NCBI RefSeq assembly: GCF_003207895.1
Contig: NZ_NKUB01000009.1
Coordinates: 62,001-126,000 of the forward strand
Direction: 5' to 3'
Source of the DNA: Komagataeibacter swingsii
GTDB taxonomy: Bacteria; Pseudomonadota; Alphaproteobacteria; Acetobacterales; Acetobacteraceae
DNA: 64,000 bases
Below are positions 8,405 through 17,944 of this stretch, in pieces (within the stretch, counting starts at the first letter, position 1; every line of letters starts with the position of its first letter). A model generated the notes under the pieces. The model made no database searches and had not been told where the DNA came from. It saw nothing but the letters and a program-made list of their open reading frames with translations. The position numbers and the translations under genes were made by a program.

Positions 8405-9634
8405 CTATCCTGCCTGTGGCAGGACTTCACCACCCTGGTCCATGTCCGCCATGGCGGCATGGTAGAAGGTGTTTGCCAGCTGCGTGTGCAGCAGTTCATC
8501 ATATACGGACAGGGTCGCGTACTGCATCGCCTGTGTCGAATAATGCTCGCGCACATTCTCGCGCGCGTGCCATGCCAGCCGGATGCGGTCGTCCTGGGTC
8601 ATGGTGGCGACGTGGCGCATGCGCGCCGCGAGCGCCTGCACGTCATTGGGGGGGAACACGAAGCCGGTCACGCCGTCATCCACCGTTTCCAGCGCCGCGC
8701 CATGGCCCGCCACGATAACGGGGCGGCCCATGGCCTGCGCCTCCACCACGACGCGGCCGAAGGGTTCGGGCCGTAGCGAGGGCACGACCACCATGTCCGC
8801 CAGCATCAGGGCGGCCGGCATGTCGGCGCAGTGCCCGGCAAAGCGCAGGTGTGTTGCGATTCCCCTGCGCCGGGCAAGGGTGACGAGCGCGCGGCCCAGC
8901 TTTTCGTTCGCCTCGCCCACGAAAATGCACACCCAGTCCCCGTTGAAGCCCGCTGTTTCATTCATCCGCGCCAGGGCCTCGATCAGCAGCGCATGCCCCT
9001 TCCACGGGGTCACGCGCGCGGGCAGCATGATGACCGTGGCGCCGTCGGGGATGTTCCACAGGTTGATCAGGTTCTGCACCCGGTTGCCGCGCACGCCCTG
9101 CGGGTCGAAGCGCAGCATGTCCGCCCCGCGCGGGATCAGGCGCAGGCGGTCGTCGCCCACCTTGTATTCCTCCCGCAGGCGGGCTGCGATGTAGCGGCTT
9201 ATGGCAATCACCCGGCTGCCCGACGCCAGCACGCCGTTGTAGCGCCGCTTGCCCGGCAGGTTGGCTTCATGCACGCCATGCCATGTGGTGACCAGCGGTA
9301 TCCTGAGCCGCCTGCACGCAAGGAAGGCCGCCCATGCGGGCGCGCGTGAACGCGCATGGATCAGGTTGACGCCGAATTCCTGGATGACATGGCGCAGGCG
9401 GCCCGCGTTGCGCATGATGGAAAGGGGATTCTTGGCCTTCAGGTCCATCTCGACCGGAATGGCCCCGATGTATTTCAGGCGCGGGACAAGGCGCCCGCCC
9501 GCACTGGCCACGATGGCCGTGCCACCGGCCTGGACGATGGCGCGCGCCATTTCCAGCGTGCCATGTTCTATGCCGCCGGATTCGAGGGCTGGCAGGACCT
9601 GCAGGATGACAGGGCGGTTGGTCACGGTTTGCAT
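8405..9634 (-). CDS. GT4-family glycosyltransferase
   Basis: A 409-residue retaining glycosyltransferase with GT-B fold. The N-terminal half carries VILQVLPALESGGIEHGTLE (a glycine-rich acceptor-side loop) and LVTTWHGVHE. The C-terminal half has MLPARVTPWKGHALLIEAL and PSLRPEPFGRVVVEAQAMG, the E-x7-E donor-sugar motif typical of GT4. Such proteins act at the inner membrane face on lipopolysaccharide core or exopolysaccharide. The ATG at 9634 begins just before the fold; ATGs further upstream add unconserved residues. It is divergent from the TPR/GT9 pair, which also suggests a cell-surface sugar role. Donor and acceptor are unknown. Confidence 0.9.
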   Translation of the reverse strand: MQTVTNRPVILQVLPALESGGIEHGTLEMARAIVQAGGTAIVASAGGRLVPRLKYIGAIPVEMDLKAKNPLSIMRNAGRLRHVIQEFGVNLIHARSRAPAWAAFLACRRLRIPLVTTWHGVHEANLPGKRRYNGVLASGSRVIAISRYIAARLREEYKVGDDRLRLIPRGADMLRFDPQGVRGNRVQNLINLWNIPDGATVIMLPARVTPWKGHALLIEALARMNETAGFNGDWVCIFVGEANEKLGRALVTLARRRGIATHLRFAGHCADMPAALMLADMVVVPSLRPEPFGRVVVEAQAMGRPVIVAGHGAALETVDDGVTGFVFPPNDVQALAARMRHVATMTQDDRIRLAWHARENVREHYSTQAMQYATLSVYDELLHTQLANTFYHAAMADMDQGGEVLPQAG

Positions 9635-9735
9635 CACCCTTCCCCATATCATGATCGTATCGGAACTGCACGGGTCGGTGGCGAATGGGGGCTTGGCCCT
9701 TGACCTTCTTGGCGGGCGGGCCGACGAATGCGGTA

Positions 9736-10728
9736 ATGAGAGTCCTTGCGTGCCTGCCTGCCCTTCCCCCTTTCGTGCCGGGTGGGTGCCCCGTATGTCC
9801 CGCCATTGCGCCAATCCGGCCCGCCAGCCGGGTCCGGGCGGCGTGCCGGGGCGTCATGGCCGCTGGTGCCGTGGTTGCGGGCGCCTGCCTGCTGCTGGCG
9901 GCCAATGCCGCCTGGAATGGCCGGGTCATGGCGGCTGATGCGCCACAGGCCGCCCCGGCCCCTGTTCCCGTCGTGCCGGAGCAGGGGGAGGCCGGGCACG
10001 AGGCATGGAGTTTCGCCCGCTGCACCGCCACCGTGTCCGATGATCCCGATGGCGCGCGTGATTATGCCGAGGACTGGCTGGGCCATGGCGGCGGGCTGGA
10101 GGCCGAGCAGTGCGCGGCCCTGGCACGCATCGAACTGGGGGATGTGGCGACGGCGGCGGCGTCGCTGGACCGTCTGGCGCATGTGCCCGGCTGGCCCGTG
10201 GGGGACCCGGCCCATGCGGGCGCGCAGCCCGACACCGCGCAGTCGCTGCGCCGCCGCGCGGCCGTGGCCGAACAGGCGGCGCGGGCATGGCAGGCGGATG
10301 ACAGCCCGAAACAGGCATTCGACAGCGCGGCCTACGGCCTGACGCTGGAACCGGACGATGTGCCGCTGCGCCTGGTCTATGCGCGGGTCGCGGTTGAACT
10401 GGACCAGCCGCAGCGCGCGATCGACATCCTGACGCCGCTGCCACCCGTCCCGGCGGAACGCGACGAGGCACTGGTCGCGCGCGCCGCCGCATGGCGCAGG
10501 CTGGGGCGGATCGAACAGGCCATGGCCGATATCAACGCGGCCCTGAAGGACATGCCCCGCAACGGCGCGGCGTTGCTGGAACGCGGCATCCTGTACCAGC
10601 GCGAGGGCCAGATGGCGCAGGCGCGCGCCGACTGGCAGGATGTGGTGACGCTGGCCCCGGATTCGGATGAGGCCGACCTGGCGCGGCAGGACCTGTCGCT
10701 GCTTGAAACCGACCCCGAGGCACCCTGA
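9736..10728 (+). CDS. TPR-repeat protein, probably exported or membrane-anchored
   Basis: About 330 residues. A basic segment followed by a hydrophobic stretch (AAGAVVAGACLLLAANAAW) near residues 40-60 looks like a signal peptide or membrane anchor. The C-terminal two thirds is helical with TPR-like units, clearest in ALVARAAAWRRLGRIEQAMA and ALLERGILYQREGQMAQARA, ending in LAPDSDEADLARQDL. TPRs mediate protein contacts; partner unknown. The start is uncertain: ATG at 9736 or 9856 are both plausible and neither has a strong ribosome binding site. It ends 5 bases before the GT9 gene, so the two are probably co-expressed. Confidence 0.72.
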   Translation: MRVLACLPALPPFVPGGCPVCPAIAPIRPASRVRAACRGVMAAGAVVAGACLLLAANAAWNGRVMAADAPQAAPAPVPVVPEQGEAGHEAWSFARCTATVSDDPDGARDYAEDWLGHGGGLEAEQCAALARIELGDVATAAASLDRLAHVPGWPVGDPAHAGAQPDTAQSLRRRAAVAEQAARAWQADDSPKQAFDSAAYGLTLEPDDVPLRLVYARVAVELDQPQRAIDILTPLPPVPAERDEALVARAAAWRRLGRIEQAMADINAALKDMPRNGAALLERGILYQREGQMAQARADWQDVVTLAPDSDEADLARQDLSLLETDPEAP

Positions 10729-10733
10729 CCCCC

Positions 10734-11636
10734 ATGGTCCGCATTCTGGTGATCCGGCTGGGCGCGCTGGGCGACTTCATCCAGTCCTTCGCGCCGTTCG
10801 CGGCCATTCGCGCCCATCATGCGCATGACACGGTGGACCTGCTGACGCAGGCGCCGCTTGCCGACCTTGCGCGCCATGCGCCGTGGTTCGACCATGTGCA
10901 TGTCGATCGCAGGCCGCCATGGCATGACCTGCGCGCGGTCATGGCGCTGCGTCGGCTGCTGCGCTCATATGACTTCATCTACGACCTGCAGACATCGGGG
11001 CGCAGTACGCGCTATTTTCACCTGTCGGGCATGAAGGCATGGTCGGGAATCGGGCGCGGCGCGCAGGCGGTGCATGACAACCCGCAGCGGCGCGTCATGC
11101 ACACCCGCGCGCGCCAGCGCGACCAGTTGCGCCATGCGGGAATCGACAGCCTGCCGGTGCCCGACCTGTCATGGCTTGCGCGCGGCGGCCCTGTCCTGCC
11201 CGCGCCCTATGGCGTGCTGGTGCCGGGGGCGGCAGTACACCGTCCGGCCAAGCGCTGGCCGGTGGAACGCTATGCCGCCCTTGCGCTGCGCATGCATGCG
11301 CGCGGCCTGCTGCCCGTTATCGTGGGCGGCAGGGGGGAAGGGGGGCTTGCCGCCACCATCCGTGACACCTGTCCCGATGCGGTGGACCTGACGGGGCGGA
11401 CATCGCTGCTGGAACTGGGTGGCGTGATGGCGCGGGCGGCCTGCGCCGTGGGTAACGATACCGGCCCCATGCATCTGGCGGCGGCATTGAGCGTGCCCTG
11501 CACGGTGCTGTTTTCAGCCGACAGCAACCCCGCCCTGACCGCGCCCGTGGGCCGGCATGCGGGGCAGGTGCGGGTCATTTATGTGCGTGATCTGGCAACT
11601 CTGCGCGTCGACAGGGTTGCGGCGACGCTCGCCTGA
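10734..11636 (+). CDS. GT9-family (heptosyltransferase-like) glycosyltransferase
   Basis: A 300-residue inverting glycosyltransferase of the ADP-heptose:LPS heptosyltransferase family. The N terminus [20 protein letters not shown] holds the glycine loop of the family. The C-terminal half shows [16 protein letters not shown] and [21 protein letters not shown], the donor-binding signature with Asp-Thr-Gly-Pro. It probably adds a sugar to lipopolysaccharide core on the cytoplasmic face of the membrane. It follows the TPR gene by 5 bases and precedes thrS by ~40. Exact linkage is not predictable. Confidence 0.9.
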   Translation: MVRILVIRLGALGDFIQSFAPFAAIRAHHAHDTVDLLTQAPLADLARHAPWFDHVHVDRRPPWHDLRAVMALRRLLRSYDFIYDLQTSGRSTRYFHLSGMKAWSGIGRGAQAVHDNPQRRVMHTRARQRDQLRHAGIDSLPVPDLSWLARGGPVLPAPYGVLVPGAAVHRPAKRWPVERYAALALRMHARGLLPVIVGGRGEGGLAATIRDTCPDAVDLTGRTSLLELGGVMARAACAVGNDTGPMHLAAALSVPCTVLFSADSNPALTAPVGRHAGQVRVIYVRDLATLRVDRVAATLA

Positions 11637-11677
11637 CGCCATTACAGCGGAACATCTTCAACCGGAGCAATGAAACC

Positions 11678-13612
11678 ATGCCTGCCATAACCCTGCCTGA
11701 CGGATCCGTTCGCCGCTTTGACGGGGCAGTGACGGGCACTGCCGTGGCGCAGTCCATCGGGGCCGGACTGGCCCGCGCCGCCCTTGCCATGGAAGTGGAC
11801 GGCAGGCTTATGGATATCGGTCGCGCGATCGACCATGACGCGAAGGTCCGCTTTGTCACGCGCAAGGACCCCGAGGCGCTGGAAATGATCCGCCACGACG
11901 CCGCCCACGTGCTGGCCGAAGCGGTGCAGTCGCTGTTTCCCGGCACCCAGGTCACGATCGGCCCGTCGATCGAAAACGGGTTCTATTACGATTTCTATCG
12001 CAACGAGCCGTTCAAGCCGGAGGATTTCGCCGCGATCGAAAAACGCATGGGCGAAATCGTGGCCGCGAACGAACCCTTCGTGCGCGAGACATGGCCGCGG
12101 GACAAGGCCATCGAATTCTTTGAAAACAGGGGCGAGCGCTTCAAGGCCGAGCTGATCCGCGACCTGCCCGAGGACGAGGAAATCTCGATCTACCGCCAGG
12201 GCGAATGGCTGGACCTGTGCCGTGGGCCGCACCTGCGCGGCACGGCCGATGTGGGCCATGCCTTCAAGCTGATGAAGGTGGCGGGCGCCTACTGGCGGGG
12301 CGACCACCGCAATCCCATGCTGACGCGCATCTACGGCACGGCATGGCGCGACCGCAAGGAACTGGAGGCCCACCTGCACCAGCTTGAGGAAGCCGAGCGC
12401 CGCGACCACCGCCGCATTGGCCGCGAGATGGACCTGTTCCACATCCAGGAAGAAGCCGTGGGCCAGATCTTCTGGCACCCCAAGGGCTGGCGGCTGTATT
12501 CGGTGCTGCAGGACTACATGCGCCGCGCGCAGAACGGTAACGGCTATCAGGAAGTGCGCACGCCGCAGCTTGTTGACCGCGCCCTGTGGGAAGCCTCCGG
12601 GCATTGGGACAAGTACCGCGAGCACATGTTCATCGCCACCGTCGAGGACGAGGACAAGACCCTTGCGCTGAAGCCGATGAACTGCCCGTGCCATGTGCAG
12701 ATCTTCCGCCATGGCCTGCGTTCCTACCGTGAACTGCCGCTGCGCATGGCGGAATTCGGCGCCTGCCACCGTTACGAGCCGTCCGGCGCGCTGCACGGCA
12801 TCATGCGCGTGCGCGGCTTCACGCAGGATGACGCCCACATCTTCTGCACCGAAGACCAAATCGCCGATGAAACCGCGCGGTTCGTGCGGATGCTGGCGGA
12901 TGTGTACCAGGATCTGGGCTTCGAGCATTTCCGCGTGAAATTCGCCGACCGCCCCGAACAGCGCGCCGGTGATGACGCCACATGGGACCGTGCGGAAAAT
13001 GCGCTGAAGGTCGCGTGCGACATGGCGGGCGTCACCTATGAGCACAATCCGGGCGAAGGCGCGTTCTACGGCCCCAAGCTGGAATTCGTGCTGCGCGACG
13101 CCATCGGCCGTGACTGGCAGTGCGGCACGCTGCAGGTCGATTACGTGCTGCCCGAACGGCTGGATGCGTCCTATGTGGGCGAGGACAGCGCGCGGCACCG
13201 TCCCGTCATGCTGCACCGGGCGATTCTGGGATCGTTCGAGCGATTCCTTGGCATCCTGATCGAACAGCATGCGGGCCGTTTCCCGCTGTGGCTGGCGCCG
13301 GTGCAGGTGGTGGTGGCGTCCATCGTGACCGATGCGGCGGATTATGCCCAACATGTGACCGACAGCCTGCGCAAGGCGGGACTGGTGGTGGAAGCCGACC
13401 TGCGCAACGAGAAGATCAACGCCAAGATTCGCGAACACAGCCTTGCGCGCGTGCCGGTCATTCTGGTGGTTGGCCGCAAGGAAGCGGAGGAAAACACCGT
13501 CGCCCTGCGCCGCCTTGGCGGCAAGGCGCAGGAAGTCCTGCCGCTGGAGGAAGCGGTGTCCGCCCTTGCATATGAAGCCCTGCCACCCGACATCCGCAGG
13601 GCACGCGGCTGA
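11678..13612 (+). CDS. thrS: Threonyl-tRNA synthetase
   Basis: A 644-residue class II synthetase. In order it shows a TGS domain (residues 1-60), the editing domain with metal-binding [12 protein letters not shown], and the catalytic core with [20 protein letters not shown] and the [12 protein letters not shown] motif 2 loop. Motif 3 lies in [19 protein letters not shown], followed by the C-terminal anticodon-binding domain ending in [10 protein letters not shown]. All elements are intact. ATG at 11678 gives the usual N terminus (MPAITLPDG). infC lies ~210 bases downstream on the same strand, as in many bacteria. Confidence 0.98.
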   Translation: MPAITLPDGSVRRFDGAVTGTAVAQSIGAGLARAALAMEVDGRLMDIGRAIDHDAKVRFVTRKDPEALEMIRHDAAHVLAEAVQSLFPGTQVTIGPSIENGFYYDFYRNEPFKPEDFAAIEKRMGEIVAANEPFVRETWPRDKAIEFFENRGERFKAELIRDLPEDEEISIYRQGEWLDLCRGPHLRGTADVGHAFKLMKVAGAYWRGDHRNPMLTRIYGTAWRDRKELEAHLHQLEEAERRDHRRIGREMDLFHIQEEAVGQIFWHPKGWRLYSVLQDYMRRAQNGNGYQEVRTPQLVDRALWEASGHWDKYREHMFIATVEDEDKTLALKPMNCPCHVQIFRHGLRSYRELPLRMAEFGACHRYEPSGALHGIMRVRGFTQDDAHIFCTEDQIADETARFVRMLADVYQDLGFEHFRVKFADRPEQRAGDDATWDRAENALKVACDMAGVTYEHNPGEGAFYGPKLEFVLRDAIGRDWQCGTLQVDYVLPERLDASYVGEDSARHRPVMLHRAILGSFERFLGILIEQHAGRFPLWLAPVQVVVASIVTDAADYAQHVTDSLRKAGLVVEADLRNEKINAKIREHSLARVPVILVVGRKEAEENTVALRRLGGKAQEVLPLEEAVSALAYEALPPDIRRARG

Positions 13613-13810
13613 TTAATCTGGTTCCGTGCCGCGATTGCATGGCTGTTTTCGCGGGTACGGGACAGACAGTACTTGATCTGGGGCGCGTCTTTGCGTCACA
13701 TATCTTTCCATAATGTAAGGTCATGCCCTGCCTGCGTGTTTTCCATGGTATCCGCCATGGGCGCGTGGATAGGCGCAATGGCCTTATCTGCCGTTTGAAT
13801 GAAACAGTTA

Positions 13811-13825
13811 CAGGAGCTGACCATA
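13811..13825 (+). promoter_or_regulatory. infC ribosome binding site and probable ATA start
   Basis: CAGGAG at 13811-13816 is followed six bases later by ATA at 13823-13825, in frame with the conserved N terminus [13 protein letters not shown] of IF-3. The upstream in-frame ATG at 13799 has no Shine-Dalgarno-like sequence before it. Rare start codons at infC (AUU in E. coli) let IF-3 reject its own mRNA and so autoregulate, which is established for that family. Confidence 0.65.
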
Positions 13826-14359
13826 GCCAGACCCCCGATGCCCACTCCGCCAAATCGAGAGGGCCCCCGTGTCAATGAAGAGATCCGCGTACCGCAGGTC
13901 CGTCTGATCGACGAAGAAGGCGAGATGCTGGGCATCATGTCCACGCGCGATGCGCTGGCGCGCGCCTATTCCGTTGGCCTTGACCTTCTGGAAATCAGCC
14001 CGAACGCCGAGCCGCCGGTGGCGAAGGTTCTGGATTACGGGAAGTTCAAGTACGAACAGCAGAAGAAGCGCAACGAAGCGCGCAAGAAGCAGAAAGTCAT
14101 TGAAATCAAGGAAGTCAAGGTTCGCCCGAACATTGACGAAAATGACTATCAGGTGAAGATGCGCGCGATGAAGACCTTCATCGGCGAAGGCGACAAGGTG
14201 AAGGTGACCCTGCGCTTCCGTGGCCGTGAAATGGCGCATCAGGATCTGGGTGTGAAGGTTCTGGAACGTATCCGCTCGGAAATGGATGAGGTCGCCAAGG
14301 TTGAGCATATGCCCAAGCTTGAAAACCGCCAGATGATCATGGTGCTGGCCCCGCGCTAG
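13823..14359 (+). CDS. infC: Translation initiation factor IF-3
   Basis: A 178-residue factor that binds the 30S subunit, prevents subunit joining and checks start-codon and initiator-tRNA fidelity. The N-terminal domain has [20 protein letters not shown] and [20 protein letters not shown]. The lysine-rich linker is [15 protein letters not shown], and the C-terminal domain ends in [13 protein letters not shown]. The start is taken as ATA on ribosome-binding-site spacing; starting at the ATG at 13799 would add eight residues (MKQLQELT). The gene is followed by a strong terminator, and rpmI/rplT, its usual partners, are not next to it. Confidence 0.93.
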   Translation: MARPPMPTPPNREGPRVNEEIRVPQVRLIDEEGEMLGIMSTRDALARAYSVGLDLLEISPNAEPPVAKVLDYGKFKYEQQKKRNEARKKQKVIEIKEVKVRPNIDENDYQVKMRAMKTFIGEGDKVKVTLRFRGREMAHQDLGVKVLERIRSEMDEVAKVEHMPKLENRQMIMVLAPR

Positions 14360-14383
14360 GCGCGGTGTCGCTGCCCGTATCAT

Positions 14384-14421
14384 GAAAAAGGCCCGGTGGG
14401 ATGATCCACCGGGCCTTTTTC
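14384..14421. terminator. Bidirectional terminator between infC and the SIMPL gene
   Basis: A run of A, the stem GGCCCGGTGG/CCACCGGGCC with loop GATGAT, and a run of T form a symmetrical intrinsic terminator. It can end transcription from infC on the plus strand and from the SIMPL operon on the minus strand. Confidence 0.93.
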
Positions 14422-14539
14422 GTCTGTTTTGCATGCCGGATAAACCGGGTGCAGGTTTCCGCACGATGTTTATGGGACGCGGTTGCCATATGGCCGACAT
14501 GGCGTGTCCGGTCTGGTCACGACAGGAAGGAGCGGGTTT

Positions 14540-15301
14540 TTACCCGGCGGGTTTCAGGACCAGCTTGGCGCGCACGGTCGCCGTGACATCCTGCATGCCG
14601 GTTGGCGCTTCCGGGGGGGCCGTTTCGATGCTGGCGGCGCGGGGCATCATCATCATGGGCATCGGGCGTGGCATGTTCTCGTCTTCCAGCGTCACGGTGC
14701 GGATGAAGGCAACATCCAGCTTCAGCGTGGCTGCCGCGGCCTGCGCGCGCTGCTGCATGTCCTGTAGCGCCAGCGTCTCGGCCTTACGGGTCAGTTCCAT
14801 CCGCTTTTCGCGTGAAAGGGACCAGTCCAGCCGCGTCAGGGCCAGGTTGTCAGCCTGTAGCTGCCCCACCAGCGGCAGCAGCACCTTGCCGTCGCTGGCG
14901 GTCAGGCGGATGCTCTGGCGCGCCACCCATTGCGGCCTGCGGTTCTGGCGCGCATCGCCATCCTCATGATGCACGAAATAGGATTCGGCATTCAGGGTCA
15001 CCCCCGTCACATGGGCGCTGGCCGCAGTGACCTTGCCCACCAGCGCATTGACCTGCGCCTGTGCGCTGGCTGCCGTATCCGCCCGGGCTTCGGCCAGGAA
15101 GGTGGCGGTCAGTTCATCCGGCTGGGCCTGCACCGTGCCGGATGCCGACAGTTCCAGTTCGGTCGTATTGGGGAGAAGTGCGTTCGCGGGCTGGGTCTGG
15201 GCCATGCTACCTGCCGGATGCAGTGTCGCCGCCGCCAGCAGGCCGGGCAGGGCAATACGCAGGCTGTGGCGGACAGGGGTCGTGAAAAATGGAAAAGTCA
15301 T
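14540..15301 (-). CDS. SIMPL-domain secreted protein
   Basis: A 253-residue protein with an N-terminal signal peptide (hydrophobic stretch around LRIALPGLLAAATLHPAGSMA) and a SIMPL/DUF541 domain: TTELELSASGTVQAQPDEL, then VNALVGKVTAAS and LDWSLSREKRMELTRKA. The domain has a conserved periplasmic fold of unclear function; members occur near envelope stress systems. A Met/Pro-rich insert (PRPMPMMMMPRA) near residue 215 is unusual and could be a flexible or metal-touching loop. The ATG overlaps the stop of the upstream small secreted protein by 4 bases. It is the last gene of the operon led by the Deg protease. Confidence 0.85.
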   Translation of the reverse strand: MTFPFFTTPVRHSLRIALPGLLAAATLHPAGSMAQTQPANALLPNTTELELSASGTVQAQPDELTATFLAEARADTAASAQAQVNALVGKVTAASAHVTGVTLNAESYFVHHEDGDARQNRRPQWVARQSIRLTASDGKVLLPLVGQLQADNLALTRLDWSLSREKRMELTRKAETLALQDMQQRAQAAAATLKLDVAFIRTVTLEDENMPRPMPMMMMPRAASIETAPPEAPTGMQDVTATVRAKLVLKPAG

Positions 15302-15621
15302 GAATGCGTCGTCTCCTTCAGTTCGACCAACGCGCGACGCAACCGTACGATCCCGGACCGGATTCGCCCTTCGCGGCACATGTCCGCGCCCTGCGTGCGC
15401 AGGCTGTCCACATCCTGCGGCAGGGCCGGGCCGTAGGCGTCGATAATGTTCAGCAGCCGGTTGCAGTAGGCCTTGGTGTCACTGGTAATGATCACGGGCT
15501 TTTCCGATCCGTCCCGTGCGGTGATGACGTCCGCCCCGGCGCCGGTCCCGGCCGGGGCCACACCACACAGGCAGAAACTCATCACAACAATGGCAGGCGC
15601 CATGGCGGGGTGCATGTTCAT
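15298..15621 (-). CDS. Small secreted protein of unknown function
   Basis: A 107-residue protein with a signal peptide (MNMHPAMAPAIVVMSFCLCG) and a mature part rich in charged residues. The mature part has two cysteines (KAYCNRLLNIIDAYG and GADMCREGRIRSG) that could form a periplasmic disulfide. I recognise no domain. It begins 4 bases after the histidine kinase stop and overlaps the SIMPL gene start by 4 bases, so it is surely translated with them. It may be a periplasmic sensor partner or regulator of the kinase; that is guesswork from position. Confidence 0.75.
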   Translation of the reverse strand: MNMHPAMAPAIVVMSFCLCGVAPAGTGAGADVITARDGSEKPVIITSDTKAYCNRLLNIIDAYGPALPQDVDSLRTQGADMCREGRIRSGIVRLRRALVELKETTHS

Positions 15622-15625
15622 GGTG

Positions 15626-17209
15626 TTACTTTACGCTACTGTTCATGTCATGCTGATGGGGGAAAGGTGACCTTTCCGTCATGCCTGATATGTGCGGGGG
15701 AGATGGAACATCCTCCTCGCTTTTCGAAATCGCGCAGGCCGCGATCGGCAGCGCCAGCGAAACCGTAAGCCCGGGATTGTGCGCCGACAGGTGCATCCGC
15801 CCCCCATGCAGTTGCACGATGGCCCGCACCATGGATAGGCCCAGCCCCGAACCGGGGGTATTGCGTGCCTTTTCCGCGCGAAAAAAACGTTCCGTGGCGC
15901 GTGCCATGTCGGCCTCGCTCATGCCCACGCCCTCATCACTGACACACAGGTCCAGCATGCCTTCGCCCGTGGGGCCGATAATGCGCCCGGGTGCCAGTTC
16001 GCGCACCTGCGCGCGCAGGTGGACGGTGCCGCCGGGGGGCGAGAATTTGATGGCGTTGTCCAGCATGTTGGCCACGGCCTGCTGGATCAGCGAACGGTCA
16101 CCGTAAAAGCTCAGGCTGTCGGGCAGGTCCGGCACCAGCCTTATGTCACGCTCCTCCGCCACGGCTTCATACAGGTCGGCCACATCGCGCAGGACCGGCA
16201 CAAGGTCGAATGTCATGAAGGCGGAGCGGCGGGCGCCGGCCTCGATCTGGGCAATGCGCAGCAGGGCCTCGAACACGGCGGTCACGTTATCCAGGTTGCC
16301 CACCGCGCGTTCGATCGCATCGCGCAGTTCCGCATCCGATTTCGCGTGCAGGGCCGCATCCTCAAGCTGGGTGCGGGCACGGGCGATGGGGGTGCGCAAG
16401 TCATGGGCGATGGAATTGGATACCTGCCGCACGCCATCCATCAGGCGCACGATCCGGTCCAGCATTTCGTTGATGGCTTCGGCCACCTGGTCCATTTCAT
16501 CGCCATTGCCCACCAGCGGCATGCGGCGGCTCAGGTCGCCATGGGCGATGGCGGATGTGGTGCGGGCCACGGTCTTGACCATGCGGCGGAAAATGCCATG
16601 CACCAGCACCGCCCCGCTGACAGCCAGCAGCGTGACCATGACCCACGCCCATAACAGCGAATCGGTCAGCAGGTGGCGCAGGATGCCGCGCGCGCGCACG
16701 TCGCGCCCCACCAGCAGGCGGTAGCCGCTGTCCAGTTGCCCGGCCGTATGGCTCTGCGCCGTGCCGGGCAGGCGGTAGGCATGCAGTTCCGCCATGCCGC
16801 GCAGCCCCGCGCGCGTATCGGGCAGGGAATACCAGCGGTCCGTGTACTGCACCTTCGCGGGCCATGCCGAGACATTGCCCGTCAGGTAATTCCCCTGCGG
16901 GTCGATGACGAGGTAGATCGCATCGTCATCCAGGTTCTGCTCCAGCCTGTCCTCGATGGTCAGGGCCAGCGTGGGCAGGCCCCCCATCACCCAGCGTTCG
17001 GCCAGGGCGCGGGCGTCGGCATTGATGGCGGTTTCCACCTGGCGTTCCAGGAAGCCGATCGTCCCCCACCACATGAAGGACATGAACAGGATGGAGGACA
17101 GGGCGAACATCATGCCATAGGCCAGCGAGAAACGCAGGCTGGCCGACCGCCACGCCCGCCAGCGCGACGGGCGGGGCATGGCGCGGGGAAAGCCGGTGGG
17201 CATCAGCAT
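15626..17209 (-). CDS. Membrane sensor histidine kinase
   Basis: A 527-residue kinase. Transmembrane segment 1 is near residues 26-50 and segment 2 near 190-212, flanking a ~140-residue periplasmic sensor. A HAMP domain follows (HGDLSRRMPLVGNGDEMDQ). The phosphoacceptor site is SNSIAHDLRTPIARAR. The ATPase domain has N box NMLDNAIKFSPPGG, G1 DEGVGM and G2 GSGLGLSMVRAI. A Pro/Ser-rich tail extends ~35 residues past the fold. It follows its response regulator by 24 bases and a Deg protease before that, which suggests sensing of envelope state. Alternative ATGs near the N terminus change only a few residues. Confidence 0.94.
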   Translation of the reverse strand: MLMPTGFPRAMPRPSRWRAWRSASLRFSLAYGMMFALSSILFMSFMWWGTIGFLERQVETAINADARALAERWVMGGLPTLALTIEDRLEQNLDDDAIYLVIDPQGNYLTGNVSAWPAKVQYTDRWYSLPDTRAGLRGMAELHAYRLPGTAQSHTAGQLDSGYRLLVGRDVRARGILRHLLTDSLLWAWVMVTLLAVSGAVLVHGIFRRMVKTVARTTSAIAHGDLSRRMPLVGNGDEMDQVAEAINEMLDRIVRLMDGVRQVSNSIAHDLRTPIARARTQLEDAALHAKSDAELRDAIERAVGNLDNVTAVFEALLRIAQIEAGARRSAFMTFDLVPVLRDVADLYEAVAEERDIRLVPDLPDSLSFYGDRSLIQQAVANMLDNAIKFSPPGGTVHLRAQVRELAPGRIIGPTGEGMLDLCVSDEGVGMSEADMARATERFFRAEKARNTPGSGLGLSMVRAIVQLHGGRMHLSAHNPGLTVSLALPIAACAISKSEEDVPSPPHISGMTERSPFPHQHDMNSSVK

Positions 17210-17233
17210 CCCGCGCGCGGGCAGGGATGGCGC

Positions 17234-17914
17234 CTATTCGGCACGCAGCATGTACCCCGCGTTGCGGATGGTGTGGATCAGCGGCGTGCCAAACGGCTTG
17301 TCCACTTTCTGGCGCAGGCGCGAGACATGCACGTCGATCACGTTGGTCTGCGGGTCGAAATGGTAGTCCCACACGCCTTCCAGCAGCATGGTGCGGGTCA
17401 CGACCTGCCCGGCGTGGCGGGTCAGGTATTCCAGCAGGCGGAATTCGCGCGGCTGCAGGTCGATCTTCTGGCCCGCGCGGCGCACCGTGCGCGACAGCAG
17501 GTCGATTTCAAGGTCGGCCAGTTCCAGCTTGGTCTGGGGCGCCGTTTCCGTCCGGCCACGGCGGCCCAGCGCCTCGACACGGGCCAGCAGTTCGCTGAAG
17601 GCGAAGGGCTTGGTGACATAATCATCGCCCCCCGCCTTCAGGCCCTGCACGCGGTCATCCACATCCGCCAGCGCCGACAGCAGCAGCACGGGGGTCGTGT
17701 TGTTCTGCGCGCGTATGGTTTCCAGCAGGCGCACGCCGTCAATGCCACCGGGCAGCATGCGGTCGAGTATGATCAGGTCGAACTTCTCGCTCACGGCCAT
17801 GAACAGGCCGTCCTTGCCGTTATCGGTCAGTTCGACCAGGTGCCCGGCTTCCTTCAGGCCCTTGGCCACGAAGCTGCGGACGGTGGGGTCATCTTCAACA
17901 ACAAGAATATGCAC
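17234..17914 (-). CDS. OmpR/PhoB-type response regulator
   Basis: A 226-residue transcription factor. The receiver domain has the acidic pair in ILVVEDDPTVRSF, the phosphorylated aspartate in LIILDRMLPGG, and the switch lysine in VTKPFAF. The C-terminal winged helix shows LQPREFRLLEYLTRHAGQVV and VIDVHVSRLRQKVD. It is the partner of the kinase 24 bases downstream. It lies 30 bases after the Deg-type protease gene, so the operon may be autoregulated. Targets are unknown. Confidence 0.95.
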   Translation of the reverse strand: MHILVVEDDPTVRSFVAKGLKEAGHLVELTDNGKDGLFMAVSEKFDLIILDRMLPGGIDGVRLLETIRAQNNTTPVLLLSALADVDDRVQGLKAGGDDYVTKPFAFSELLARVEALGRRGRTETAPQTKLELADLEIDLLSRTVRRAGQKIDLQPREFRLLEYLTRHAGQVVTRTMLLEGVWDYHFDPQTNVIDVHVSRLRQKVDKPFGTPLIHTIRNAGYMLRAE

Positions 17915-17944
17915 GTTGCCTCACGTCGTTTGGGGCGGGGTCGG

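Noticed and set aside
11642-13438. Long minus-strand frame opposite thrS
   Set aside because: Antisense shadow of thrS, which is complete and fully motif-supported. No ribosome binding site or domain.
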